Source: Janthinobacterium tructae (GTDB lineage Bacteria > Pseudomonadota > Gammaproteobacteria > Burkholderiales > Burkholderiaceae_D). From it: a stretch of 64,000 bases of DNA. The notes below the pieces were generated by a model, which did no database searches, was not told the DNA's origin, and saw nothing but the letters and a program-made list of their open reading frames with translations. The translations under genes were made by a program, and so were the position numbers. The stretch lies in NCBI RefSeq assembly GCF_006517255.1, contig NZ_CP041185.1, forward strand, positions 3,224,001-3,288,000, read 5' to 3'. Each line of letters opens with the position of its first letter. Position 1 is the stretch's first letter. Of this stretch, positions 8,657 to 17,607 are shown one piece after another.

Positions 8657-10318
8657 CTACAGCGTCTCCAGCGCCGGGCCGCGCATGCCCACCAGCAAGG
8701 CGCGGCCATCGGGCAGCACGCGGAACTCGCCATAGCGGGCCTTTTCCCAGCGCGCCGCTTCGCCTTCCTTGAAGAACCAGGCATCGCTGACCAGCACCCA
8801 GTTGCCATCCTTCGGCGTCAGCTCGAGCAGGAATTCGCCGGGCGCCAGCGCCTCTTTGGTGTACGGACGCAGCAGTTCTGCCACGCCGCGCGCATCGCGC
8901 CTGGCCACCACGAGGGGCCGGCCTGGCGCCCTGTCCACGCTGGCCAGGGTGCTGAGGACGCCGAGGCCCTGGAAATTGAGGCGCATGTAATCGCCCTGCA
9001 TCAGCGAACGGGGATCGACGGGCGCCAGTTCCACGAACACAGGCTCGCCCTTGGCAATCAATTGCTCCTTTTGCCAGATGCCACCATTGGCGACCAGCAG
9101 CACCAGCAGCAAGCCCCCCAGCACGCCCAGGCGCACGGCGCGATGTTCGGCCGCCACGGCCGATGGCTTGCTTTCCACCAGGTGCAGCACGGCGCCGCGC
9201 GTGGCCAGCCACGACAGGGCGCACAGTACGGCGCCGGCCACGGCCAGCAGCGCCGCCTTGCTGGCCAGCGGCCAGGCCAGCTGGTAATAAAAACTGCCGA
9301 TGACCCAGGCCGCCGCCAGGGCGGCCGCCACGGCCACGCGCGTGCGCCCGCTCGTTACGCAATACGCGAGGACCAGCAGCACAGGACCGAGCGCCGGCAT
9401 GAACCACGCCAGCACGACCAGCACCAGCGCCACGCCGATGGCGGGCAACTGGCGCAGCGCCGGCCAGCGCCATCCCGTCCAGACGGCGGCCGCCGTGGCC
9501 AGCACGAGCGACACCCCATTTAACGCCTGCGCGTACCAGGCGCTGGCCTGGTGCCGGCTTACTTCGCGCGCCACGTCGCCGGCAACACCAACGCCCAGCG
9601 CGCCGCCCAGCATGAAGGTCATGCCGGACCAGAAGACCAGGCCCAGCAAGATGGCCAGGACCCACCCCGTCGACAGCGATTCCAGGAAGGCGGCGACGGG
9701 CGCGCCGCGGCCATCGTTGAAGGCCTGCTTCTGCAGCCAGTGCGCGCCCAGCCAGAGTGCCAGGGCCAGCATCCAGGCCAGATACAATTGCGTGGGATCG
9801 TTCTCGAAAATCCAGTCGCGCGTGCTATCGATGATGCCCAGTCCCAGCAAGCCGCAGGCGACCAGTCCCAGCAGCACGCGCAGCCAGTCGCGCGGCAAGG
9901 CGGCGGCCACCACGAGGCATGCCAGGCACAGCAGCAGCGATGCCGTCTGCGTGGAACAATCGCGGAACAGGGCATAACCGAGCAAGCTGCCGCCCACCAG
10001 CAGGCATGGCACGGCCAGCTGCTCGACAAACAGCGCCACGCCGCGCATGCGGATCAGCAGCACGGCCACCACCAGCACGATGGCGGCCACCACATACGCG
10101 CCGGGACCGTGGCGCACGATGCTTTCCAGGCCCGCGCCCAGCGCCAGGACCAGGGGGATGGCGGCCAGCCAGGCGCCGAAGGCCGTCATCAGCACCAGCG
10201 GCCACGGCCGGACATCCTGCACGGGACGACTGGTACCCGATGGCAACAAACCGGCGCGCGTGGCGTCGTCGATCAGGGTGGCGAGCGCATCGGCTCGCTG
10301 ACTGTTGATATTGCTCAT
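8657..10318 (-). CDS. DUF4401 / GDYXXLXY fused membrane protein
   Basis: A 553-residue protein starting MSNINSQRAD at 10318; the frame stays open further upstream, but only this start fits the 4-bp ATGA overlap with the preceding DUF2157 gene. Residues about 40-390 are roughly ten hydrophobic helices typical of DUF4401. A final helix is followed by a periplasmic domain with GDYMRLNF, the GDYXXLXY family signature, ending GPALETL. In many proteobacteria these two domains are separate genes beside a DUF2157 gene; here they form one polypeptide. Function is unknown for all three families. The consistent co-occurrence implies a single inner-membrane complex with a periplasmic module. Confidence 0.82.
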   Translation of the reverse strand: MSNINSQRADALATLIDDATRAGLLPSGTSRPVQDVRPWPLVLMTAFGAWLAAIPLVLALGAGLESIVRHGPGAYVVAAIVLVVAVLLIRMRGVALFVEQLAVPCLLVGGSLLGYALFRDCSTQTASLLLCLACLVVAAALPRDWLRVLLGLVACGLLGLGIIDSTRDWIFENDPTQLYLAWMLALALWLGAHWLQKQAFNDGRGAPVAAFLESLSTGWVLAILLGLVFWSGMTFMLGGALGVGVAGDVAREVSRHQASAWYAQALNGVSLVLATAAAVWTGWRWPALRQLPAIGVALVLVVLAWFMPALGPVLLVLAYCVTSGRTRVAVAAALAAAWVIGSFYYQLAWPLASKAALLAVAGAVLCALSWLATRGAVLHLVESKPSAVAAEHRAVRLGVLGGLLLVLLVANGGIWQKEQLIAKGEPVFVELAPVDPRSLMQGDYMRLNFQGLGVLSTLASVDRAPGRPLVVARRDARGVAELLRPYTKEALAPGEFLLELTPKDGNWVLVSDAWFFKEGEAARWEKARYGEFRVLPDGRALLVGMRGPALETL

Positions 10319-11280
10319 GCCGCCTCCTGGCGCGTGCGCCACAAAATGCCTTGCACGGTCAGGGCCAGCAGCACGGCAGCGACCAGGCCCAGCATCACCA
10401 GCCTGCCGACGCCATCGCCATTGCCACCGCCATTGAACAGCATGTATCCCAGCCCCCACACCAGCAGGGTGTTCAGGCCCAGCGCGACGGCGCTGAGGCC
10501 GAACACGTCAAACAAGCTGCGCGTGGCCAGCAGGACGCCGGCGACGGCCAGCAAGCCCAGCCCCGCCCAGTACGGCGACCCGACCTCGCTGCCAAACAGG
10601 GCGCTGACGGCCGTGCCCGTGATGAGGATGGTGGCGAGTACCAGGCCCAGGCGCAAGGCCCAGCTGCCCGCGCCCGTCCAGCGCGCCAGCAGGGGCGAGA
10701 CGAACGCACAGGCCAGCAGCACGGCCAGCCAGCCGCTGACGAAAATGCTCAGATCGGCCGAAGCGATGCGCCAGCTGTGGTGCGCATGCGCCTGCATCCA
10801 CAGGGCGGCGGCCGTCGAAAAAATCAGCATCCACGGCGTCCACAGCACATCGCTGCGTGCCACCAAGCACAGGGGCAAGGCCAGCGCGGCCCACAGGGCG
10901 AACAGCTGCCACGGATCGGCGCCCGTCTGGTAGGTCTGGCCGAAATACGCGAACAGGCCTCCGATGGCCAGCAAGGCCATCAGCAACAGCGGCACGCGCG
11001 CCTTGGGTACGGCGAAGGCGCCCACGCAGGCGGCGGCCAACACGCCTTGCAGCAGGGCAAAGCGGCCCATGCGGCCCAGGTCTTCCCAATTGGCGGCGAC
11101 CCAGCAGATCAAGCCCATGCCCAGCAGCGCGGCGCCCAGCACGGCCACGCCGCGCGGCAGCCAGTAGGCCAGGCGCGCGGGTTCGCGCTGGAAGCCGGCC
11201 ACTTCCTGCAACTGCCGGGTTTGTTGGGCATCGAGCGCATGGGCCGAGGCGAGTTGATACACGGCGAGGCGTAAATCCAT
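10315..11280 (-). CDS. DUF2157 membrane protein
   Basis: A 321-residue protein. The first 60 residues are a soluble helical segment (MDLRLAVYQLASAHALD...), followed by ICWVAANWEDLGRM, which is the hallmark of DUF2157, and then about eight membrane helices. The stop overlaps the start of the DUF4401-GDYXXLXY gene by 4 bp, indicating coupled translation. No biochemical activity is established for this family. The pair should be annotated as one unit. Confidence 0.85.
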   Translation of the reverse strand: MDLRLAVYQLASAHALDAQQTRQLQEVAGFQREPARLAYWLPRGVAVLGAALLGMGLICWVAANWEDLGRMGRFALLQGVLAAACVGAFAVPKARVPLLLMALLAIGGLFAYFGQTYQTGADPWQLFALWAALALPLCLVARSDVLWTPWMLIFSTAAALWMQAHAHHSWRIASADLSIFVSGWLAVLLACAFVSPLLARWTGAGSWALRLGLVLATILITGTAVSALFGSEVGSPYWAGLGLLAVAGVLLATRSLFDVFGLSAVALGLNTLLVWGLGYMLFNGGGNGDGVGRLVMLGLVAAVLLALTVQGILWRTRQEAA

Positions 11281-11317
11281 CGTCTGCTTTCTTTGTCAGG
11301 AAATAGGGGGAGTCAGA

Positions 11318-11608
11318 TCAGCGCTCGACGCTCACGCCGCGCCAGAAGGCGACGTGGCCGGCAATTTGCTTGGCGGCATCCTTGGGCTGGGGGTAAACCC
11401 AGGCCGCGTTGGCATTCGTCTGGCCATCGACGACAAGGTCGTAATAGCTGGCCGTGCCCTTCCACGGGCAGATGCTGGTGTGGCTGCTGGGACGCAGGTA
11501 CTCCTGCGTCACCGCCGCCAAAGGAAAATATACATTGTTTTCAACGACTTGCACCTGATCGTCGGTGGCTTGCGCGATGACGGCGCCATTCCAGCTGGCT
11601 GTTGGCAT
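11318..11608 (-). CDS. DUF427 domain protein
   Basis: A 96-residue protein starting MPTASWNGAVIAQ at 11608. The frame is open for 36 codons further upstream, but the upstream residues are not protein-like and the family starts here. The core motifs YFPLAAV, CPWKGTASYYDLVVDG and NAAWVYPQP match DUF427, a small beta-tent-fold family of unknown function that is often a single-domain protein. It lies 37 bp after the DUF2157 start on the opposite side of a short gap and is probably its own small transcription unit. Confidence 0.85.
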   Translation of the reverse strand: MPTASWNGAVIAQATDDQVQVVENNVYFPLAAVTQEYLRPSSHTSICPWKGTASYYDLVVDGQTNANAAWVYPQPKDAAKQIAGHVAFWRGVSVER

Positions 11609-11678
11609 TTGACTATCCTCCCTCTGCGCCGAGTGTAGCGCAAAAAGTCCGCCATGGCGCGCGCCATTGGCGCCCCGC

Positions 11679-12344
11679 TCAAGCGCCGGCGATGATCTGG
11701 CGCAAGGCTTGCTCAAACACTTCAGGCGGCTGGCCGCCGGAAATCAGGTGGCGCTCGTTGATGATGACGGCAGGCACCGAGTTGATGCCGTTCTGCTGGT
11801 AGAACTGTTCCTGCGCGCGCACCTCGTCCGCATAGGCATCGGAGGCCAGCACCTCGGCCGCTTTCACGGTATCGAGGCCCACCTTGCCGGCCACGGCCAG
11901 CAGCACCTCGTGCGAGGACGGATTCTGGCCCTGCGTGAAATACGCATCGAACAGCGCCATCTTGAGTGCCTTCTGGCGCCCTTCGAGCCCGGCCCAATGC
12001 AGCAGCCGGTGCGCATCAAACGTGTTGTAGATGCGGCCGCGCTTGTCCATGGCGAAGGTAAAGCCCAGCTGTTCGCCGCGCGCGCGGATCGCTTCGCGCG
12101 ACTGCGCCATCTGTTCCGGGGTGGAACCGTATTTGCGGGCGATGTGTTCGCCGATATCCTCGCCTTCGGCCGACATATTGGCGTTCAGCTCGAAGGGCTG
12201 GAAGTGGATCTCGGCCTGAACGGTTCCGTCCAGCTTGTCCAAGGCTTGCTCCAGCGATTTCAGGCCGATCACGCACCAGGGGCAGGAAACGTCGGAAACA
12301 AAATCGATACGGATGGGAACGGGTGTGGCGGGAGTGGAACTCAT
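11679..12344 (-). CDS. DsbA-family oxidoreductase, FrnE-like
   Basis: A 221-residue thioredoxin-fold protein with a CPWC active site near residue 21 (DVSCPWCVIG) and the long helical insertion typical of the FrnE/2-hydroxychromene-isomerase-like DsbA group. There is no signal peptide, so it should act in the cytoplasm as a disulfide or dithiol oxidoreductase, perhaps in stress defence as FrnE does in Deinococcus. The segment GGQPPEVFEQALRQ near the C-terminus is typical. It is followed by the DUF427 gene 70 bp away on the same strand. Confidence 0.88.
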   Translation of the reverse strand: MSSTPATPVPIRIDFVSDVSCPWCVIGLKSLEQALDKLDGTVQAEIHFQPFELNANMSAEGEDIGEHIARKYGSTPEQMAQSREAIRARGEQLGFTFAMDKRGRIYNTFDAHRLLHWAGLEGRQKALKMALFDAYFTQGQNPSSHEVLLAVAGKVGLDTVKAAEVLASDAYADEVRAQEQFYQQNGINSVPAVIINERHLISGGQPPEVFEQALRQIIAGA

Positions 12345-12434
12345 GGTGGGCAGCCTTTGCGCGAGTCGGTGGCGGCCGCACCGCGCGGCGCCGCAAGCAC
12401 AGCATATGCGTGCGGGCCGCGGGAAATCAAGCGC

Positions 12435-13079
12435 TTACTTCTTCTTGCCAGCGGCCTTGGCCGCATCCTTCTTGCCACCGATCTTGCTTTCCTTGCCAGA
12501 GAGCAGGTTAGCGATGTTCTGGCTGTGGCGGTAGGCCAGCAGCACGCTCATGACGATGACAGCCAGCAAGATGGGATCGACGCCGAACAGCAAGCCATAG
12601 TAAAACGGCGCGAACAGGGCCGCCACCAGCGCTGCCAGCGAGGAATAGCGAAACGCATAAGCGATGATCAGCCAGGTCGCCAGGGTCGCCAGGCCCAGCC
12701 ATGGATTGATGCCCAGCAGCACGCCGAGGGCCGTGGCCACGCCCTTGCCGCCGACGAAGCGGAAGAACACGGGCCACAGATGGCCGAGGAAGACGGCGAT
12801 GGCGACCAGGGCCACGGCCGTGTCGCCTACGCCCAGGGCGCTGGCAAAATGGTCGGCCAGGAACACGGCCAGCCAGCCCTTGGCGCCATCGCCCAGCAGC
12901 GTCATGATGGCGGCGCCCTTGTTGCCGCTGCGCAGCACGTTGGTGGCGCCCGGATTTTTCGAGCCATAGGTGCGCGGATCGGCAATGCCGTAGACCTTGC
13001 TCATCACCACGGCAAACGATATCGAGCCGAGCAAGTAAGCGGCCACTGTCATTGCCACGGTTGTGATTACTGGATTCAT
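12435..13079 (-). CDS. plsY: Glycerol-3-phosphate acyltransferase PlsY
   Basis: A 214-residue inner-membrane acyltransferase that transfers the acyl group of acyl-phosphate to glycerol-3-phosphate, the first step of phospholipid synthesis. The three conserved motifs are present: [13 protein letters not shown] near the N-terminus, the loop [15 protein letters not shown], and [23 protein letters not shown]. The C-terminus carries a lysine- and alanine-rich cytoplasmic tail ([10 protein letters not shown]). Length is normal. It follows ybaK, 97 bp downstream on the same strand. Confidence 0.95.
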   Translation of the reverse strand: MNPVITTVAMTVAAYLLGSISFAVVMSKVYGIADPRTYGSKNPGATNVLRSGNKGAAIMTLLGDGAKGWLAVFLADHFASALGVGDTAVALVAIAVFLGHLWPVFFRFVGGKGVATALGVLLGINPWLGLATLATWLIIAYAFRYSSLAALVAALFAPFYYGLLFGVDPILLAVIVMSVLLAYRHSQNIANLLSGKESKIGGKKDAAKAAGKKK

Positions 13080-13176
13080 TTCTTCCCTTTATTATGTTTA
13101 TTGCACCAGCGTCGAGGCTGGCGCAGCAGAATATACACCATGCTCGATGCCCCGCAACAGGCTTTGGACGATTTCC

Positions 13177-13668
13177 TTAATCCTGCAGCGCGCACTGCAC
13201 CGGCTTGGCATTGAGCAAATCCATGAGTACCTGCGGCGCCAGGGAGACGAGAAAACCGCGCCGCCCGCCATTGATATAGATGCGCGGCAAGTCCAGGATG
13301 GATTGCTCCACGTACACGGGCATCGCTTTTTTGGTGCCGAACGGCGAGGTGCCGCCGATCATGTAGCCGGAATGGCGCTGCGCCACTTCGGGCTTGCACG
13401 GCTCGACGGACTTGCAGCCAATGCCACGCGCCAGGTTCTTGGTCGACACCTTGCAATCGCCATGCATGAGCACGATCAGCGGCTTGGCCGCCTCGTCCTG
13501 CATCACCAGGGTCTTGATCACCGCATGTTCGGGCACCCCCAGCTCGCGCGCCGAGACGCTGGTGCCGCCGTGTTCTTCATACGGATATGGGTGTTCATCG
13601 AAGGAAACGTGATGCTTGCGCAGCAGCTGCGTCGCCTGGGTTTCGGAAATATGCTCTTTTTTAGCCAT
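13177..13668 (-). CDS. ybaK: Cys-tRNA(Pro)/aminoacyl-tRNA deacylase YbaK
   Basis: A 163-residue YbaK/EbsC-family editing enzyme that hydrolyses mischarged Cys-tRNA(Pro) in the cytoplasm. The typical segments VIKTLVMQDEAAKPLIVLMHGDCKVS, with its substrate-pocket lysine in LVMQDE, YMIGGTSPFGTKK (the GxxSPFG motif) and IYINGGRRGFLVSL are all visible. Length matches the family. It is divergent from the endonuclease/phosphatase gene, with only 37 bp between the two starts. Confidence 0.92.
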   Translation of the reverse strand: MAKKEHISETQATQLLRKHHVSFDEHPYPYEEHGGTSVSARELGVPEHAVIKTLVMQDEAAKPLIVLMHGDCKVSTKNLARGIGCKSVEPCKPEVAQRHSGYMIGGTSPFGTKKAMPVYVEQSILDLPRIYINGGRRGFLVSLAPQVLMDLLNAKPVQCALQD

Positions 13669-13705
13669 GCGTGATACGCTGATCGTTCAGTGAGGAGTGC
13701 TAATT

Positions 13706-14668
13706 ATGCAGCAAGAAATCCGCTTTGCCACATTCAATGTCTGCAACCTTGCCCCCGCCGGGGCGAAATTGTATGACAACCTGGAACCGTTGAGCCCGGC
13801 GCAATACGACGCCAAGGCGGAATGGACGGCGCGGCAAATCGACTTGCTCGACGCCGACGTGATCGGTTTCCAGGAAATTTTCTCGCAAGCGGCCCTGCGC
13901 GACGTGCTGTCGCGCACGCGCCATTACCGCGCAGCCGCCCTGGCCGGCCACGATGCGATGGATGCGGCCGGACGCATGCTGCCCACGGTGGCGCTGGTGT
14001 CGCGCCTGCCGCTGGCCGGTGCCGGTGTTGCATGGACGAATTTCCCGGCCGGCGTGAGCGTGTCCGCCGAAGACAACACCTGCCGCTTCGCCCGCGCGCC
14101 CCTGCATGTGCAGGTCATCTTGCCTGGCGGACAACTCACCGACGTCGTCGTGGTGCACTTGAAATCGCGCCGGCCCGACTACCGCCATGGCGACGGCAGC
14201 GACGCGGCCGCCTACGCACTGGCCAACCTGCGCTCGCTGCAGCGGCGCGGCGCGGAAGCGGTGGCCCTGCGCGTGCTGGCAAGCGAACTGGGCCGCAGCA
14301 GCCGTCCGCGCATCGTGCTCGGTGACTTCAACGACATCGCCAATGCCGTCACCACGGCCATCGTCATGGGGGCGGGTGCACCGTGCGAACCCGGCATGGA
14401 AATGCGAGAACGCCTGTACGACGCCAACGCCATCGCCCTGCGCCAGGATGCGGCGCGCCACGCGGGCTACACGAATATCCACGACAGCGCCTACATGACG
14501 ATCGACCACATCCTCGTATCCGAGCATTTTCATGCCGCCTCGCCGCGCGCCATCGGCGTGCTGCAGGAAGTGACTTATCTCAACGACCATTTGCTGCTGG
14601 GCCTGCCTTACGCCTCCGACCATGGCCAGGTGCTGGCGCGCATCAAGCTGCTGGGAAATATTGACTAG
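13706..14668 (+). CDS. Endonuclease/exonuclease/phosphatase family protein
   Basis: A 320-residue protein of the DNase-I-like metal-dependent phosphodiesterase fold. Recognisable motifs are FATFNVCNLAP at the start, the catalytic glutamate in DVIGFQEIF, the central NDH-like segment GDFNDIANAV, and the C-terminal catalytic histidine region YASDHGQVLARI. I chose the ATG at 13706 because GAGGAG precedes it at 13692-13697; a GTG at 13697 is the alternative. No signal peptide is visible. The family covers nucleases, sphingomyelinases and inositol phosphatases, so the substrate is open. It converges on the GGDEF/EAL gene with 8 bp between stops. Confidence 0.85.
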   Translation: MQQEIRFATFNVCNLAPAGAKLYDNLEPLSPAQYDAKAEWTARQIDLLDADVIGFQEIFSQAALRDVLSRTRHYRAAALAGHDAMDAAGRMLPTVALVSRLPLAGAGVAWTNFPAGVSVSAEDNTCRFARAPLHVQVILPGGQLTDVVVVHLKSRRPDYRHGDGSDAAAYALANLRSLQRRGAEAVALRVLASELGRSSRPRIVLGDFNDIANAVTTAIVMGAGAPCEPGMEMRERLYDANAIALRQDAARHAGYTNIHDSAYMTIDHILVSEHFHAASPRAIGVLQEVTYLNDHLLLGLPYASDHGQVLARIKLLGNID

Positions 14669-14676
14669 TTCAATAA

Positions 14677-17211
14677 TTAATGTAGCAACTTCGCCAGAAC
14701 ACTGCCCGCGACTTGCGCGCTGGCATATCGCCCCTGGTATTGCTGGCAGCCCTGCCCCCGCAGATAGGCCAGCTGCTGCGCCGTTTCCACGCCTTCGGCA
14801 ATCACCGTCAATTGCAGTTCGCGCGCCATGGCGATGATGGTGGCGGCGAGCATCGTGTCGGACTCGCCCGCAGCGTCGTCCGCCACGGCGGGCAGGAACG
14901 ACGGGTCGATCTTGAGTTTATCCACCGGGTAGTGGCGCAGATTGGCCAGGCGCGAATAGCCGGTGCCGAAGTCGTCGATGGCCAGCCTGGCGCCCAGCGC
15001 GCGCAGCTGCGCCAGCACGCCGGCCAGGCGCGCGCCGCCCTTCATCAGCAAGGACTCCGTCACTTCCAGTTCCAGGCAGGCCGCAGGCAAACCCGACACG
15101 GCCAGCGCCTCTTGCACGCTGAGCAATAAATTATTGTGCAGGCATTGCGCCGGCGACAGGTTCACGGCCACGCGCCAGGCCTGGCCCGCATCGTGCCAGG
15201 CGCGCGCGCGCCGGCAAGCTTGCTGCAGCACCCAGTTGCCAATTGATACCATCAAGCCACACTCCTCGGCCACGGCGATGAAGCGCTCGGGCGGCAGCAC
15301 GCCCAGTTGTGGGTGGCGCCAGCGCAACAGCGCTTCGGCGCCGACGATCTGCCCGCTGGCAACATCGAGCGCGGGCTGGAACTCCAGCACGAATTCATCG
15401 CGGCCCAGCGCGGCGCGCAAGCCCTGCTCCAGGCTGGCCCGCTCGACGATTTGCGCATTCATCTCGGCATTGAAAAACTGAAAATTGTTACGCCCGCTTT
15501 CCTTCGCATGGTACATGGCGATATCGGCGTTGTGCACGAGGGTCTCGATGCTGTCGCCATCGCTGGGAAAGATGGCCACGCCGATCGAGGTCGATACCTG
15601 CAGCTCATATTCGCCCAGCTGATAGGGCTGCGTGACGGCGTGCAGCAGGCTGGACGCGACATGGGCCACCTGGTCGATGCCGCCCACTTCGGCCAGGATG
15701 ATGACGAACTCGTCACCGCCATGCCGGCTGACGGTATCGACGCCGCGCACACAGCGCACCAGGCGCCGCGCCACTTCCTTGAGCAGCAAATCGCCCACGT
15801 GGTGGCCCATGCTGTCATTGATGTGCTTGAAGTGGTCGAGGTCCAGGTACAGGATGGCCAGCATGCTCAGCTTGCGCCGCGCGGCCGCCAGCGACAGCGA
15901 CAGCCGGTCCAGCAGCAGCACCCGGTTCGGCAAGTCGGTCAGGAAATCGTGCTCGGCCAGGTGGCGCGTGTGCTCCTCGTTTTTCTTGCGCTCGCTGATA
16001 TCGCTGAGGATGGCCAGGTAATTGCTCAATTGTCCCTGGCTGTCGCGGATGGCCGTCAGTGACAGCCAGGCCGGGTAGCGTGCGCCCGCCTTGCGCTGGC
16101 CCGAGATATCGCCTTGCCAATAGCCGTTGGCCTCGACTTCGTCCCACACGTGCTCGAAAAACGCCGGCGTATCCGGCTCCACGCCGTGCTGGACGAAAGG
16201 CTTGCCCAGCATGTCGTCCAGGCTGTAGCCGCTGATTTCGCTGTACGCGGGATTCATGCTGACGACGCGCTGCTGCGGATCCATCACGACGATGGCGACA
16301 CTGGCATGCTCGATGACCTGCATCGACAGGTACAGATCGCGCTCGGCCAGTTTGCGCGAGGAAATATCGCGGATCACGGCGTAAAACAGATAGGTGTGGT
16401 CGAGCGTCACGGAAGTGAGCAGCACTTCGCCCCAGAACAGCTGGCCCGCGCACGTCTGATAGCGCCAGTCGTAGCGGCAGTTGCCGTCGGCGTGGGCCTG
16501 CGCTGCCAGCTGCGTGCCGCGCAACGATGACAAGGCGCCATCGGGCTGGCGCAGCGGCGAAAAGTCGCTGAGGCGGCGCCCCAGCAGCCGTGGCCGGTCT
16601 TCACATTGAAACAGGGCAATGGCGGCGGGATTGGCTTCGGCGATGTACTCGTCGCGCAGCAATACGATGGCGTCGGCGGACTTGTCGTACAGCTGGCGAA
16701 AATTGTCGCCCATCAGCAGCAAGGCACCCTGCGCGGCGCCATCCTGGCCGCTGGCCGTGATGTCGACATCGATGCACACCACTTGCCGCACACGTCCGGA
16801 CTCGATGACGGGAAACACGGTGGAACAGATGCAGCGCGGCGCGGCCCCGTCGGCGTCCAGCTTCCACAGGCGTGTGCTGCGCGCCTTGCCGCTCTCCCAC
16901 ACGGCCGCCAGTTCGTCTGTCCCCTCCTCGGCCAGGCTGGCGGCATCGGGCAGCGAAGCGGCCACCCTGGCCCACGGCTGGCCCAGCGCCAGCTCGGCCG
17001 CCACGCCATACAGGCGCGCCGCACCCAAGCTCCAGTAGCGCACGATGCCGTCGCGGTCGATGCCACGCACGGCCAGGCCAGGCGCCTGTTCGACGGCGGC
17101 AACAATGATAGACAGCAGATCGAGCGCCTTGGCGGCCGGCCCCGCCTGCGGTTCGGCCGCGGCAAGCAGGCGCCCCGGCGACGGCGCGGCTCCGACAATC
17201 CGATCAGACAT
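14677..17211 (-). CDS. PAS-PAS-PAS-GGDEF-EAL cyclic-di-GMP signalling protein
   Basis: An 844-residue cytoplasmic protein with three PAS-like sensor regions (about 30-150, 165-290 and 295-415), a GGDEF domain with intact RHGGDEF at 498-502, and an EAL domain with E626 in AEALLRW. The EAL catalytic set looks complete: NLSPAQ, LEVTES, IDDFGTGYS, KIDPSF and AEGVET are all present, so both synthesis and hydrolysis of c-di-GMP are possible. The last EAL motif reads QGRYASAQ where QGYxFSRP is usual. I chose the start at 17211; the frame is open upstream without coding character. No membrane helices are seen. The RND operon is divergent across a 396-bp gap. Confidence 0.92.
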   Translation of the reverse strand: MSDRIVGAAPSPGRLLAAAEPQAGPAAKALDLLSIIVAAVEQAPGLAVRGIDRDGIVRYWSLGAARLYGVAAELALGQPWARVAASLPDAASLAEEGTDELAAVWESGKARSTRLWKLDADGAAPRCICSTVFPVIESGRVRQVVCIDVDITASGQDGAAQGALLLMGDNFRQLYDKSADAIVLLRDEYIAEANPAAIALFQCEDRPRLLGRRLSDFSPLRQPDGALSSLRGTQLAAQAHADGNCRYDWRYQTCAGQLFWGEVLLTSVTLDHTYLFYAVIRDISSRKLAERDLYLSMQVIEHASVAIVVMDPQQRVVSMNPAYSEISGYSLDDMLGKPFVQHGVEPDTPAFFEHVWDEVEANGYWQGDISGQRKAGARYPAWLSLTAIRDSQGQLSNYLAILSDISERKKNEEHTRHLAEHDFLTDLPNRVLLLDRLSLSLAAARRKLSMLAILYLDLDHFKHINDSMGHHVGDLLLKEVARRLVRCVRGVDTVSRHGGDEFVIILAEVGGIDQVAHVASSLLHAVTQPYQLGEYELQVSTSIGVAIFPSDGDSIETLVHNADIAMYHAKESGRNNFQFFNAEMNAQIVERASLEQGLRAALGRDEFVLEFQPALDVASGQIVGAEALLRWRHPQLGVLPPERFIAVAEECGLMVSIGNWVLQQACRRARAWHDAGQAWRVAVNLSPAQCLHNNLLLSVQEALAVSGLPAACLELEVTESLLMKGGARLAGVLAQLRALGARLAIDDFGTGYSRLANLRHYPVDKLKIDPSFLPAVADDAAGESDTMLAATIIAMARELQLTVIAEGVETAQQLAYLRGQGCQQYQGRYASAQVAGSVLAKLLH

Positions 17212-17607
17212 CAGGCCCCCCGGTGGCGCGGCCGCGCGGCAACCGGCGGGCATATGGCCTGTCCGGTGGCGCAACCATCCCGACCATTCTTGCGCGCCGG
17301 CGAATCGGCTTCTTGAGGAGGCGCAAGCATCGTGACATGCACGGCATGCATGCTGGCAGTGGTCTTTGGTCGCCGTTTTTTGCATTCCAGCCCCGATTTT
17401 GTGCAATCTGTCGCACGGCGATGGCGGCCGCACTTGAATCTTCCTAAAGTGGCAACATGCGCATCGCCGTGAACGGCCGCAGCGGCAGGCGTGCTGCCTG
17501 CGGCCGCCACGGCGATGCGCTACCCGAATTCCCTCCCGGCCAGCGACAGGCCGGGTCCGTACCGAGACCTGGCGCCTAGCCCCTGCGCCGCTCCTGAAAA
17601 AAAACCT
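17212..17607. other. Divergent intergenic region with a long inverted repeat
   Basis: 396 bp between the c-di-GMP gene (minus) and the RND operon (plus). I see no convincing ORF. Its main feature is the 62-bp near-perfect inverted repeat at 17459-17520, listed separately. Both promoters must lie here, but I cannot assign clear -35/-10 boxes. Confidence 0.6.
17459..17520. repeat. 62-bp inverted repeat / cruciform-forming sequence
   Basis: The outer arms GCGCATCGCCGTG (17459-17471) and CACGGCGATGCGC (17508-17520) are perfect 13-bp complements. Inside, GGCCGCAG-CG-GCAG pairs with CTGCCTGCGGCC around a GCGTG loop, with one small bulge. The structure is too GC-rich and lacks a T-tract to be an ordinary terminator. 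It starts about 150 bp upstream of the RND adaptor start. Confidence 0.85.
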
